Of a stretch of DNA of 23,256 bases, positions 11,081-20,040 are shown piece after piece. The DNA lies in contig NW_003146874.1 in assembly GCF_000003605.2 (NCBI RefSeq), positions 1 through 23,256 on the forward strand. Reading direction: 5' to 3'. Made by a program: the position numbers and the translations under genes. Below the pieces are notes generated by a model, which worked only from the letters and a program-made list of their open reading frames with translations, made no database searches and was not told where the DNA came from. This DNA comes from Saccoglossus kowalevskii (lineage: Eukaryota; Hemichordata; Enteropneusta; Harrimaniidae). Positions within the stretch are counted from its first letter, which is position 1. Every line of letters begins with the position of its first letter.

Positions 11081-12297
11081 TTAGATTTTCGATCTGTGAG
11101 TCACGCATATGAATTATATGTGGGTGTGTATTTATAGGTAATACAAGAGTCCAGTTATTCAAACAGTTTTCTCATCTGATAAGCTATAAGTGTAGCAGGG
11201 GTTTGCTGTACAGTGGCCGGATACAATGAGAGCGATGAGGCAATAAAAGGGCAATAATCTCCCCCATGTTGTGAATTTCTATTTTCATGATTCTTTTTCT
11301 AGGACACGTCAAACGAGCATTTATATTACTACTACTCAGTGAAAGTGATAAACAGTTTAGGTGCATATTTTGACATGGTTCAAAGATAAACTGGCTGCAG
11401 GGAAAATCGAATGATGTATTATTATTAAATATATAGCTGCATAGCAACAATTGATCAGTTTAATGTCTCATGGGTGATGAAACTTGTGCTGCATACATTA
11501 TAAAGCATTTTAGAATATAAAAAATAGCCAGATTGTTATGCATATTCTTGTCCGTAACAGCTTGGGACGTAACCAGTTGACATTATTATGGAACTTGGTT
11601 GCATGCTTATATCTGCAGCAGCGCGTTGGTTATTATACATTTACATACTGATGAGGTTTCATGACCATATATTACATATTATAGCCTAAAACACAGTTGT
11701 CATAGTTTGTTGACATGCATTGGTATATTAAGTTGGGTAAGTGTTCCTGCGTGTCTTGTACCATAATTGCATATATATGTTGGTGCTCGATTTCATAAGG
11801 AGATACTCATTGACTTTAAGCATTGTTTTTATTCAGTTATTCTCGTGCACATGCATATTTCTATACAGGAGAACCTAATAAGCTATATCAATATTCACTA
11901 CTGTGGTTCATGAGCGCTGCGTTTGAACTGGAAATGGGGAGGTCCTTGTATTATATGTATCATTTTGGTTATAACTACACAAAACTATATTGAGGTAAAA
12001 CATCTTGAACACATTATTGAAAAAAATGTATTTATTTCCCCATTTTTATATTTCAAGTACATTGCATGCATACACCTGTTCATAGCTTATTACATGTGTA
12101 TGCACCATATTCATACATTAAACCATTTATACAGTCACACGTTCGTGTATAACACGTTTCTTTTTTATCAAACTTGTCAAGATGAAATACTACGGTACAA
12201 ATTCGCCCTAAGCATGTTCGATAGTGTCATTGTCTTTGGGCGTTGTTAAGAACAAATTGCCTCCAATAGTGGATTGACCATTACGAATCGCTCTTGA
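11081..12297. other. No gene recognised
   Basis: AT-rich. The longest open frame (11923-12249) opens at a TTG, has irregular composition and no recognisable domain. A minus-strand stretch at 11184-11450 contains hydrophobic codons but no splice signals that would make it an exon. Clear copies of the repeat blocks were not seen here. Confidence 0.5.
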
Positions 12298-12344
12298 TTA
12301 TTCGACCCAAACATTTGCATAGATCTCAGAGTTCTCATAACTAT
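12298..12344 (-). CDS. Possible terminal exon, copy C (low confidence)
   Basis: After AATAATGTAG on the minus strand, the frame AGT TAT GAG AAC reads SYENSEIYANVWVE and then stops at TAA (12298-12300). Its start resembles the NYENS part of the copy A terminal-exon remnant. A tyrosine-bearing YENSEIYANV tail would look like the short cytoplasmic tails of some invertebrate receptors, but that is only an inference. In the other open phase the reading is unrelated, and the intron to the preceding candidate exon would be only about 53 bases. Confidence 0.2.
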
Positions 12345-12397
12345 CTACATTATTGACGAATGACAAAATAAGTGAACATATTTAAACAGCCAGTTAC

Positions 12398-12427
12398 TTC
12401 TACTGTCAAATTGGGCGGTTTCTGGTC
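12398..12427 (-). CDS. Candidate 30-nt exon, copy C (DQKPPNLTVE)
   Basis: The segment follows a strong acceptor (GTTGTTATTGTTTTTTGTGTAACCAG on the minus strand in two parts: GTTATTGTTTTTTGTG then TAACCAG) and ends before GTAACT. It is exactly ten codons and is open in phase 0, the phase left by the better supported exon at 12718-12729. It includes an NLT glycosylation sequon. No homologue was identified, and the segment is short enough to arise by chance. Confidence 0.28.
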
Positions 12428-12596
12428 CTGGTTACACAAAAAACAATAACAACATGCTGAATATACACGTTTTCTATTACAGATATTCTGTCATTTTCGT
12501 CATTTATTGTTGGTGACTTTAGTCTGCGATTGAAGTACTAGCAGTAAACAGCATATGAAAGAGCTCATGTCACTGATAAAACTAGAATATGTGCAC

Positions 12597-12647
12597 CTGG
12601 AGGTGCATTGATATTTGTGTGTGAATTTGGGATTTTGTTTGCCACAC
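12597..12647 (-). CDS. Weak candidate exon, copy C (51 nt)
   Basis: Seventeen codons on the minus strand (VWQTKSQIHTQISMHLQ) lie between CCTCAAATACAG and GTGCAC. The phase is 0 on both sides and so is compatible with its neighbours. The acceptor has little pyrimidine tract and the donor is atypical. The segment does not continue the heptad pattern of the upstream exons well. Confidence 0.18.
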
Positions 12648-12717
12648 CTGTATTTGAGGTATATTTGTCTATGGATGCAGGCGGTTACACAGAGCATAGC
12701 TACTTACTAGAATTTAC

Positions 12718-12729
12718 CTCCTGAAGTTT
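12718..12729 (-). CDS. Candidate 12-nt micro-exon (KLQE), copy C
   Basis: GTTACGTGAAACAG precedes AAACTTCAGGAG, which is followed by the donor GTAAAT. It is in phase 0 after the exon at 12895-12923. Its leucine falls on the next a/d position of the coiled-coil heptad of those exons, so the pattern I, L, L, L continues with 3-4 spacing across the splice. Copy E has the matching arrangement near 20715-20750 (GGATGCAG, AAAAAAATTAG, GTAGGC), which supports the position as a genuine small exon. Confidence 0.42.
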
Positions 12730-12894
12730 CTGTTTCACGTAACATATAAAGTAAATGAAAATAATATTACTAAGATTGCATTGAACAAGTATTCGACCGG
12801 CAAAAGATACAATTTGAGCAACCAGAGTTGTGGAATACGTGCAGAATAAACTAAATATATAATATCGTATAGAGAAGTATTATACTTGACGTAC

Positions 12895-12923
12895 CTGTAA
12901 TTCCCATTCCAACTCGTCTATAT
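12895..12923 (-). CDS. Candidate 29-nt exon of a coiled-coil gene, copy C
   Basis: Strong splice signals flank it: CTTGTATCATTTTAG before and ACAG/GTACGT after. It begins with two bases that complete the codon left open by the exon at 13016-13043. The joined reading is DANGDNLEQDIDELEWELQ, 19 codons without a stop, acidic, with L, I, L, L spaced 4-3-4. Such short exons with matched phase and near-consensus sites are unlikely by chance. The intron between them is about 92 bases. The protein family is not recognised. Confidence 0.5.
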
Positions 12924-13015
12924 CTAAAATGATACAAGTTACAAATAATTATTGAGCTCAAAATAACTGGCATTAAAGTTTATTAGTTAAATAGAATAAA
13001 TTAAATTTAACTAAC

Positions 13016-13043
13016 CTTGCTCCAAATTATCGCCGTTCGCGTC
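13016..13043 (-). CDS. Candidate 28-nt exon of a coiled-coil gene, copy C
   Basis: On the minus strand CATTTTTATTTTTCAACAG, an excellent acceptor, precedes 28 bases that end in CAAG before the donor GTTAGT. The frame is nine codons plus one base, matching the two-base start of the next exon. Decayed versions of the same core are visible in copy A (about 9904-9940, GGCTATTTTGGAGCAA), copy D (about 15608-15640, AATTTGGGAACAATATTC) and copy E (about 21020-21040, TTTTTGGCAAGAC). In those copies the splice sites are lost. Copy C may be the intact or least decayed member. Function unknown. Confidence 0.5.
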
Positions 13044-14019
13044 CTGTTGAAAAATAAAAATGTTCTTATAATAATTATACCAAAATTTATTCACGAATAT
13101 AACATATTTAATAAGGGTAATAATGAGTAACAATTGTATTCATTATTAGCTGACTCAATGATAGTATTTCAGTTTATTTTCGGGACCTGAGTTTTGCATT
13201 GCTATGTTTGTAGCAGACTTGAACACATTGACGAATGGAGTTGGCTATTGTAAGCATTGAAACAAATTAGTTTGCAATTTAAAAGCCAGTAGAATTGGCC
13301 ATCTGATTCTCTACAGGAGCGTTTCCATGTAAACATACGTGTTGAATTTATATCATGAAGTGCTACTACAAACGCATCTTAGTATGGCAACCAATGGTGT
13401 GCAAATGTGATGAGATTATAAGTCTGAACACAGTCGGTTGTGTCAAACAGAGTATCGACTGTATAACATTTGGTTTACCTAACTTGTTATATCATTCGTC
13501 AAGCTTGGCTGGGAGTCGACCGCCAGCGAGATTTGAAAACGTCCCGTTCGTGTCAATTTTCTTACTAATTTCAATATGCAGGCAATTCCAACTATTAACT
13601 TAATACTAGGCGAGCTAGAAATTATTTTGTTGCAATTGCACCAATATAGACGTAACATTTGTTTCAATGTGTGGAAGAAAAAAAACACGAAACATACATA
13701 ATGTAAATACAATTTGATATAGTGCATATCGCCACAGAAATCATATTTTTTTAGACTACGTTACTAGACTGTATATTATAATGATTTTTTTGCATTATAA
13801 TGAGTTATTCTAGAATCGACAAGATTCAATCGGCATATATATATATATATACCCAGAAATGACTACCGGTATGCAACATTTCTTATCAAAACTGTTGAAG
13901 ATATATGTGTGAATTCTCTAAGAAAAAAATACATAAATATAAATTTAGTGCAACAAGACAACAGTATTATAGGAAATACACAGTAATACAACGTGTGCTA
14001 CGCCCTGCATACCCCCCCC

Positions 14020-14061
14020 CAACAAAAACACGTCAGACAGAGCACATTCTGCCTTAGCGCA
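14020..14061 (-). pseudogene. Exon-like segment, copy C (CAKAECALSDVFLL)
   Basis: This is the paralogue of the segment at 10996-11034. It follows TCGTTTGTACAG and stays open for fourteen codons into a run of ten or so G residues (minus strand), where any donor would have been lost. It may be an exon damaged by homopolymer expansion, or simply conserved non-coding sequence. Confidence 0.25.
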
Positions 14062-14363
14062 CTGTACAAACGATGTCAATATTAAATGATTAGTTAGACA
14101 ATTACTGACTGTAAATGTTTGACAACTATTCAGTATTTGAAAACTAGACATAGGAATAACACAATGCTAAAATTAGACCCGACACCATTCTGTGCAATAT
14201 CGGACATTTAATCAAAATATTAAAAGAATAATTAGGCTATAATCAAACATATCATGCTGACAAGCCCGAGTGGCCATCTTGGCTCCAGGTTTTATAATCA
14301 AACAAATATTCGATTATTACTGACTAAACAGTGGATGTATATACATGATACAATGGACAATAC

Positions 14364-14460
14364 GAACAACTGTAGTGGACTTAGTGCTGCTTGGATTTCT
14401 TCATTTTGTATAGTGATTGCCAGTATGAATACTAAAGCAAAGATCAACAGTGTTCGCATG
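14364..14460 (-). CDS. Signal-peptide-like exon
   Basis: On the minus strand CTTTTATGATTTCAG, a good acceptor, is followed by C and an ATG at 14457-14459. The frame reads MRTLLIFALVFILAITIQ and then NEEIQAALSPLQLF. This has the layout of a secretory signal: a basic residue, a hydrophobic core of about 15, then a polar stretch. A GT follows at 14362-14363 (GTATTG), a weak donor. Upstream on the minus strand are a possible donor GTAAGG near 14556 and TATAAAT at 14582-14588. This could be the 5' end of the small-exon gene at 12.4-13.0 kb, about 1.3 kb downstream, but the joining exons are not established. Confidence 0.4.
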
Positions 14461-14603
14461 CTGAAATCATAAAAGAGTACGATTAGTATGCGTTTAGGTT
14501 GCCACGTCATTATTAAACAGTAATGTTGTACACAATAAAACAATTCATCACCTTACTTGCTTCGATATGTGATGTTTCAACATTTATACCATTCCTGTGT
14601 GAT

Positions 14604-15169
14604 CGGTAGACAGAAATGCTAATACTGATAAACTGTGATATTTCCATGATTATGCATATGGACGTGTTTTACGTCATTCGTTGTCAAACAGAATGTATGC
14701 AGGTTCGATTTTGCATTTTTGCATATTTAATTTTCTATGCTTTTGTGTGTGTACGTATATTCGGGGAAAGCGAATGGTACACATGCTAATACAATTCATT
14801 TAGAAATCATTTTAGCTGAATAACAAAAGAAAGATCTATGTATTTTTGGCAACAGTGTCCAAGAAGTGATATTCATACGGCTTGTACCAAATCGTGCCGC
14901 GTATATAGTTACGATTTGAAAAAAATAAAAGAATGAAATATATATATATCGGCAGCCTCACAAATTATGCACGCTTCAATAATAAATATATAAAGTACCT
15001 ACCTACTTGTTTTTTGTGTTAAAATATAAATTTGATAGTAATATTCTGGTTACATGTCCCGGTTATCCAGGTGAACTGAATGTTGGATGTTTTATATTTC
15101 TTTCAAGGTATTGACCAGAAGTAAGTATGAACAGGATAAAAACTTCATTTCGCTATTCGACCATTATTG
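14604..15169. other. No gene recognised
   Basis: AT-rich sequence between the signal-peptide-like exon and copy D, with a short (TA)n run near 14938-14950. No coding segment or known repeat was seen. Confidence 0.5.
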
Positions 15170-15930
15170 GCGCTTTCACTGAATATGAATATTTTTGTTC
15201 CGCCCTTAAAATGCGTGATTCAGTCAAGTAACTGACAAGCATACCATTTGACAACATAAAATTACAACTTTTGAAATAAGTGTTGTACATGTATCAGTAA
15301 CATGATCTCTTAGCATATGGTGTTTATTAGAAATTCTCAATCATAAACTGTAGGGTCACTTGATAATTCGTCACAATTGCGATTGATTTGGAGATTGAAT
15401 TTATACACAGTAAATAGAAATTGCATACACATTAAAATTGTATGTATAGTCGACTATCACGAATAGGAAAGTTTCCAATTGTGCTTTAGCACTCATAGTC
15501 TAGTTAGACGAACCTCATAACCATCGATTGGTTGCCATACAAATTGTTGTTACAGAAGTACTTCAATTAAAAATTATGAATATGTGGATAAAACAGATTT
15601 AAGTCAGCTACAAAATTTGGGAACAATATTCTAGTTGGCTCTAGCGAACCATATGCTGCATATACCATATTTAAAATAAAATAGTGGTAAATGTGTCTGT
15701 CAATCACATCATGGGTCTGCCAAATCCATTGTCATGTAAAACACAAAATAAGATACACCAGACGCAGAGATTCCGAAATATTTATTTTCTTAAATTATTT
15801 TAAAAACAATCAATAAGGACACAGTCAAGTACGACCATTATTTTTTGAATCCGAAGAACTTCAAATTTAATCTACTGATATTCCCTATTTGTGGCATAAT
15901 ATAGAAAAAACATTCATTACAGGAGCGGAG
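15170..15930 (-). repeat. Duplicated unit, copy D (inverted relative to A)
   Basis: On the plus strand it parallels copy B: GACTATCACGAAT, GTTAGACGAACCTCA, TTACAGAAGTACTTCA, GTCTGTCAATCACATCATG. At 15740-15790 it contains ATAAGATACACCAGACG..GA.TC.GAAAT, the reverse complement of A at 9225-9260. About 350 bp of A between these blocks is missing here, including the terminal-exon remnant. The copy ends at the CR1-like LINE insertion. Confidence 0.65.
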
Positions 15931-15934
15931 TAAA

Positions 15935-17055
15935 TGCCAATTTTCGTAATCGGCTATTTGAGCTGATCAGTTAGAATGAAGTAAACCACTTATTCACCAT
16001 TCACAACGCAGGTTACTCATCGTCGGTCAACAGTTTCACAGTTATTTGAAGTTTTAGGAGGGATGTGCGAATTTTGATAAACATATAACAAGACACATAT
16101 TATTTATTTTGATTTTTGAAAGCATTTGATTTTGTCTCCTCATTCACAAGCTTCGTTTATACAGTTTCCATGGTCCTCTGGTTACATAAGCAATCGAAGT
16201 AAACGAGTTGTTGTAGAAGATGCAAGATAAAAGTGGCTTTCTATAAAGTCAGGTGTTTCCCAAAGATCAATTCTAGGACCATAATTAATAATAAAATAAC
16301 ACTTAATGCAAGAAAGGGTGAAGTTCCATCTGTATCTGTTCTATCTTTAATAATTGGAGTATACACAATAAAAAACCCAGACTTAGAAAAGTAGCATGCT
16401 TTGTTGATTTGGAGATCACTGAATAATCTTTCATAGGATCATCATATTGGAATAAAAATTAAAAATTCTTTAGTGTTTTTATACGTGGAATCTTCTGAAA
16501 CCAAATGTATTTAACAAGTAAAGTATTACATTGTGCAACTCTTGTGATATCAATTCTTGAATACGGTAGCTCGGTCCCCAGGAACCAAGAAATTTATCGA
16601 ATTAAATGAGGTAGTGCAGAGACGCACCAGTTAGTATATTTGCAATCATTATGATATTAAAGTAAACGTATGCTCTGATTTATGTTGTTACCTTTGGCAT
16701 TACGGAAAATCTTGAATGTTGTTATACAAGTCAATAATTCATGCAACGGTTTGTACACTTTCGAAGGAAAGTTATATTTCTGGATTTATTTTAGACACTT
16801 TGGGAACACCAAACAACTGCACTAGGCACATTAATCAATATTTTTCAATTACCCAGATTTGTAAAATTTGGATTAGTTTAAAAATGTTTCTGTTCTCTAG
16901 AAAATACCATGCAATGCATGCCAGTGGGTGTTTTCTTCCCCATTGTTCCAATGTATTGTCAGTTAGAATACGCATAATTTGTTAAGATCTTAATAATTGT
17001 GTGAAGGTGAAGCATTAATAAATGAATAAATGAATACAATGAATGAGTGAAGTAG
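15935..17055 (+). mobile_element. CR1/Jockey-like LINE, 5'-truncated and decayed
   Basis: Reading across three frames gives, in order: RSTVSQLFEVL near 16022; a D-F..KAFDFVS box near 16111 (RT palm); RVVVEDAR near 16206; SGVSQRSILGP at 16249-16280, the GVPQGSVLGP box; LEYGSSVP at 16555-16578; VQRRTS and YICNHYD near 16610-16650; and LLYKSIIHATVCTL at 16716 onward, ending in RHINQYF..., the usual C-terminal end. The F-A-D-D catalytic box is not visible, and many stops and shifts are present. The 3' end has an AATAAATGAATAAATGAAT-like tail near 17015-17050, typical of such elements. The open frame at 16716-16985 is the best preserved part. It inserted at the edge of copy D. Confidence 0.8.
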
Positions 17056-17158
17056 TGTGATTAAATAGTTAGACAATAGTAATACAGGAATGCATCTATT
17101 ATTGATCGATTATTCAGTCCTTAATGATATTGTCACTGTAGAATTAAATACAGTAGCT

Positions 17159-17212
17159 GTCAGTCAGTCGATCAGTCGGTCGGTCGGTCGGTCATTCAGT
17201 CAGTCAGTCAGT
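17159..17212. repeat. (CAGT/CGGT)n tetranucleotide microsatellite
   Basis: Imperfect tandem GTCA and GTCG units with two interruptions, followed by a T run. Confidence 0.95.
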
Positions 17213-17298
17213 TTTTTTAATACGTATGAATACCATGATAATACATAAAAAGGTATCTTCAGTCTAACTACAAGTAGCTGAGTTTAACTTCGTCGATA

Positions 17299-17835
17299 TG
17301 TTTGGCAACCTCATATGTCAGTCGCCTACTCTGAATCATCATACCCATAATACATCTGCCTACAATTTTGCGCATGTACCATGCTCAAAATCGCCTAAGA
17401 TCAGTGTTAAATAAATTATACCAGTGTAATGTATACACTTGATGAGGTGTTCGTTCAATATTTGTTCGTTTGCAATCCACGAAAGAGGAGAGATAGTTTT
17501 AACACACATATGTGATCTAAGCAATGCCCATACTCTCCATTCCACCTTAGTTTTGTGTTGTTTTTCACTCCCCAGATGAATTAAATACTCCACTGTAAAA
17601 ACATAAAACAGGCATTTATTAACAGTTCAAGTGACTGCAATGCAAGGCGCGTAGAGAATTCGGTGGGTGATTTACAATTGTGTATCTCGATGCATATATT
17701 TTTCCACTAAATTTCTATTCGAGTTACATTTAGCTCTGCTTCTGTGAAATGCCCTTTCTGCAGCATGGCTGACCTACTCCAACACACCCTTTTTAATGTT
17801 CTACAAACAGTGCCCTCTAAGTCTGCATTGACCAC
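17299..17835 (+). repeat. Duplicated unit, copy E, left part
   Basis: Aligns with copy A at 8250-8930 through TGTTTGGCAACCT, CAGTCGCCT.CTCT, CCCATAATACATCTGCCT, AGCAATGCCC, CACTGTAAAAAC, GGTGGGTGATTTACA, TGTGAAATGCCCTT and TGTTCTACAAA. Similarity stops near 17835 and resumes near 20046, so the 2.2 kb between is an insertion. A minus-strand open frame at 17360-17593 begins after a strong acceptor (TATGTTTTTACAG) and is open for 77 codons, but it is not preserved in copy A. Confidence 0.75.
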
Positions 17836-17950
17836 ACAGTCTTTTGCCTCTATGTCCTTCTTTCGTAGTTTATAATGTACTTTATTACCTATGTACTGTA
17901 GTTTATTTTGATTCGTCCCTGAAATCAAAATCGGTATTTCCACACCCCAT

Positions 17951-18199
17951 ATGCAAATGAGGTCTGAGAGCAAACAAAGTAGGACCTTCAGGAGTACCGT
18001 TTTTCGAAACATATCAGAAATAAACAATATTTGGAAGTACGATATTTTTCCCTTAGGGTACATGAATATACTTGCCGAGTGAAATGAAATTTCAACAACA
18101 GTAATGGTAATTTTAGGCAGTCAATTATTTTGACTAAAACTAATTTGCATATCACCTATGCAATAATGTTTTCGGTATTTTCACGGTCGATATGCAAAT
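17951..18199. promoter_or_regulatory. Three ATGCAAAT octamers in the element leader
   Basis: ATGCAAAT occurs at 17951-17958, in reverse at 18143-18150, and at 18192-18199, each within the longer context ATATGCAAAT(G/T)A. This is the POU-factor octamer. Three copies within 250 bases just upstream of the recombinase gene suggest a promoter function. The inference rests on motif match alone. Confidence 0.4.
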
Positions 18200-18307
18200 G
18201 AACATGGTATTTCCATTGGCGACCGAACTACTTTTATTTTGTAAACAGATTTTCGTCTGCTATTTTTATCCGGTTCAAATCGTCCAGCAACATTTTTGGC
18301 ATATCAC

Positions 18308-19704
18308 ATGGAATACTACGATTGGGAGAACTTAATGTATGTTGACCACCTGGAAACCGAGTTTCAACCAGCATTAAAATCGGCGATTGCTATGGAGCCG
18401 AAACCATCAACATCGAGGTACCGGGAGGTTTCTGCTGGCGACGTTGCGGCGTTTGTCAGCGAGCAGAAAAACAAGAATACGGCGATGAAAACGAAGCGTG
18501 AAGTAGCTGTGTTTAACGATTGAAGAAGTCTATGAGACAAGAAAAGCGTGACCTTAAGGATATACCACCATCCCAGCTAGATGCTTTGCTGTCGCAATTT
18601 TATCTTGGTATTCGTAAGAAAAACTGCGACGAATATGACCCGGACTCCATATCATTGTATCAAAAATCGATCGACCGGTATTTGTGTGACAATGATTACG
18701 TGGTTAGCATCACTCGTGGCGATGCATTTGCTTCAAGTCGCCGCACATTGGCCGCTAAAAGGAAACATCCAAAGGCTTCTGGATTTGGTAATTTGCCCAA
18801 GAGGAGGCGTTACTGAAAGCTGGGCAACTTGGTGTAGACTCCGCAACAGCCATCATCAACACCGTGTGGTATAACAACACGAAGCTTTTCGGTTTGCGTG
18901 GAAACAACGAACACCGTCAGATGCAATGGGTGACGTAGTCCTACAGAGTGACGAAAATAGCGAGTTTCTAGTATACAATGAGAGACTCACCAAAACTCGT
19001 CACGGGGAGCCTGGTAATACTAGGAGCTTTGCACCGAAGGCGTATGCTACACCAAAAACACCGGACATTTGCCCGGTTCGTGCCTACAAAGCATACGCAG
19101 CTCATCGACCAGACAGAACGAACTGCAGTTCAGCTCCATTCTACCTTGTAATTGAGTATGTCCTATGTACCATTGCTAAGGTAATATGGTTCCGAAATCA
19201 ACCTATGGGCATAAATAAGCTGACTACGATCATGAAGTCAATGTCGAAAGCAGCAGACTTAACTGGCAAACTAAGTAACCACAGCGCACGTAAAACCTGT
19301 GTTCAACGTTTCCTTGACGCCGGTGTCCACCAAACACGGCAGCACAACTAAGTGGACACAAAAATGTCAGCAGTCTAAACCGATACTCAGTTCCAAATAA
19401 AGATCACCAACGCCAAATGAGCAACATTTTATCCGGGAACCAAGACTCTTTCAATCCACGACCAGCAAGTAACATCACAAACGCAGTTGTGGCGTGCAGC
19501 TCAGCGACGGCCGCTGTCGACGAAAGTCATCCTATCAGTGTATTACCGCAGCTGCACGGCATGTTTGCCAATGCACAGATCTGTGGAGGAACATTTAACT
19601 TTAACATAAACTGTGTATCACAGTCGTCCTCTTCAAGTTCTGGTTCTGTCGTGGCCCCAACTAAACGTCCACGAGTTATTTATTCGGACAGTGAATCAGA
19701 TTAG
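18308..19704 (+). pseudogene. Crypton-like tyrosine recombinase (DUF3504 type), four frameshifts
   Basis: The start is the ATG at 18308 (MEYYDWENLMYV). An N-terminal SAM-like/core-binding part (FVSEQKNKNTAMKTKREV, then DIPPSQLDALLSQFYLGIRKK) precedes the catalytic domain. All active-site residues are visible: Arg in FGLRG (18897-18899), Lys in TKTRHG (18992), H-x-x-R in NHSARK (19280-19291), His in LSGHKN (19357) and Tyr in NRYS (19384). The tail has GGTFNFNINC and an acidic end YSDSESD. This architecture matches the animal DUF3504 family related to KIAA1958, QRICH1 and ZMYM domains. The reading frame needs one base added at each of four places: near 18521, 18790-18798, 18930 and 19325. Otherwise no in-frame stop is seen over about 465 codons. 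It would cut and rejoin DNA to move the element. Confidence 0.88.
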
Positions 19705-19735
19705 ACGCCTGATTATTTTATTTTCATACAGACAG

Positions 19736-19763
19736 TGACACGCGTTCTTCACTGACACGCGTT
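19736..19763 (+). repeat. Short direct repeat TGACACGCGTT
   Basis: TGACACGCGTT occurs at 19736-19746 and again at 19753-19763, just after the recombinase stop codon. The 17-bp spacing and palindromic core ACGCGT could be a binding site for the recombinase or a chance duplication. Confidence 0.5.
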
Positions 19764-19897
19764 GCTATGCCGTATCACTATCTTGGAACATATTAATGAG
19801 CACTGGGGTTCCCCGGCCTAAAATCCATCCCGGTTTGTTGCACGTCCTTCCTTTCTTTAATATGAAATAATCAAATATGGAACAAATGTAATAATAA

Positions 19898-20040
19898 CAG
19901 AACCCCACACCCTGCCCGTGGCTTTCCTTGCGTATGGAAGTTATTTTCACTCGTGAAAGTACCGCCGCAGGATACACCGCATCACTCGTGAAAATAACTT
20001 CCATACGCAATGAAAGCCACGGGCAAGCTGTGGAGTTCTG
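19898..20040. repeat. Large hairpin, 59-bp arms, at the 3' end of the Crypton-like element
   Basis: Left arm 19898-19956 and right arm 19982-20040 are reverse complements at 53 of 59 positions, without gaps, around a 25-base loop. The core arms contain GCCCGTGGCTTTC, TTGCGTATGGAAGTTATTTTCAC and its complement. Both arms keep TCACTCGTGAAA, itself nearly palindromic. Because of the palindrome, mirrored open frames appear on both strands here; they are artefacts. The right arm ends within a few bases of where similarity to copy A resumes, so the hairpin lies at the element terminus or is a separate small foldback element inserted there. Confidence 0.92.

Larger units (their letters stand above)
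12700..14070 (+). repeat. Duplicated unit, copy C
   Basis: Blocks at 13150-13570 match A at 9990-10370 (ATTTTC.GGGCCT/GGACCT, GAAGTGC, ACCAATGGT.., GAAAACGTCCC.TCGTG). Blocks at 13600-13750 match A at 10430-10540, and 13930-14070 matches A at 10915-11070 with about four in five bases equal by eye. The part below 13130, with the candidate exons, matches A only in patches. Confidence 0.7.

Noticed and set aside
11923-12249. 108-codon plus-strand open frame
   Set aside because: It opens at TTG in AT-rich DNA, has irregular hydrophobic and His/Tyr-rich composition, and has no domain or splice context.
17707-18063. 118-codon minus-strand open frame
   Set aside because: It crosses the junction near 17835 between the duplicated unit and the inserted Crypton-like element, so it is a chance fusion of two unrelated sequences.
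18581-18874. 97-codon open frame overlapping the recombinase
   Set aside because: It is an out-of-frame shadow; the overlapping frame contains the conserved recombinase motifs.
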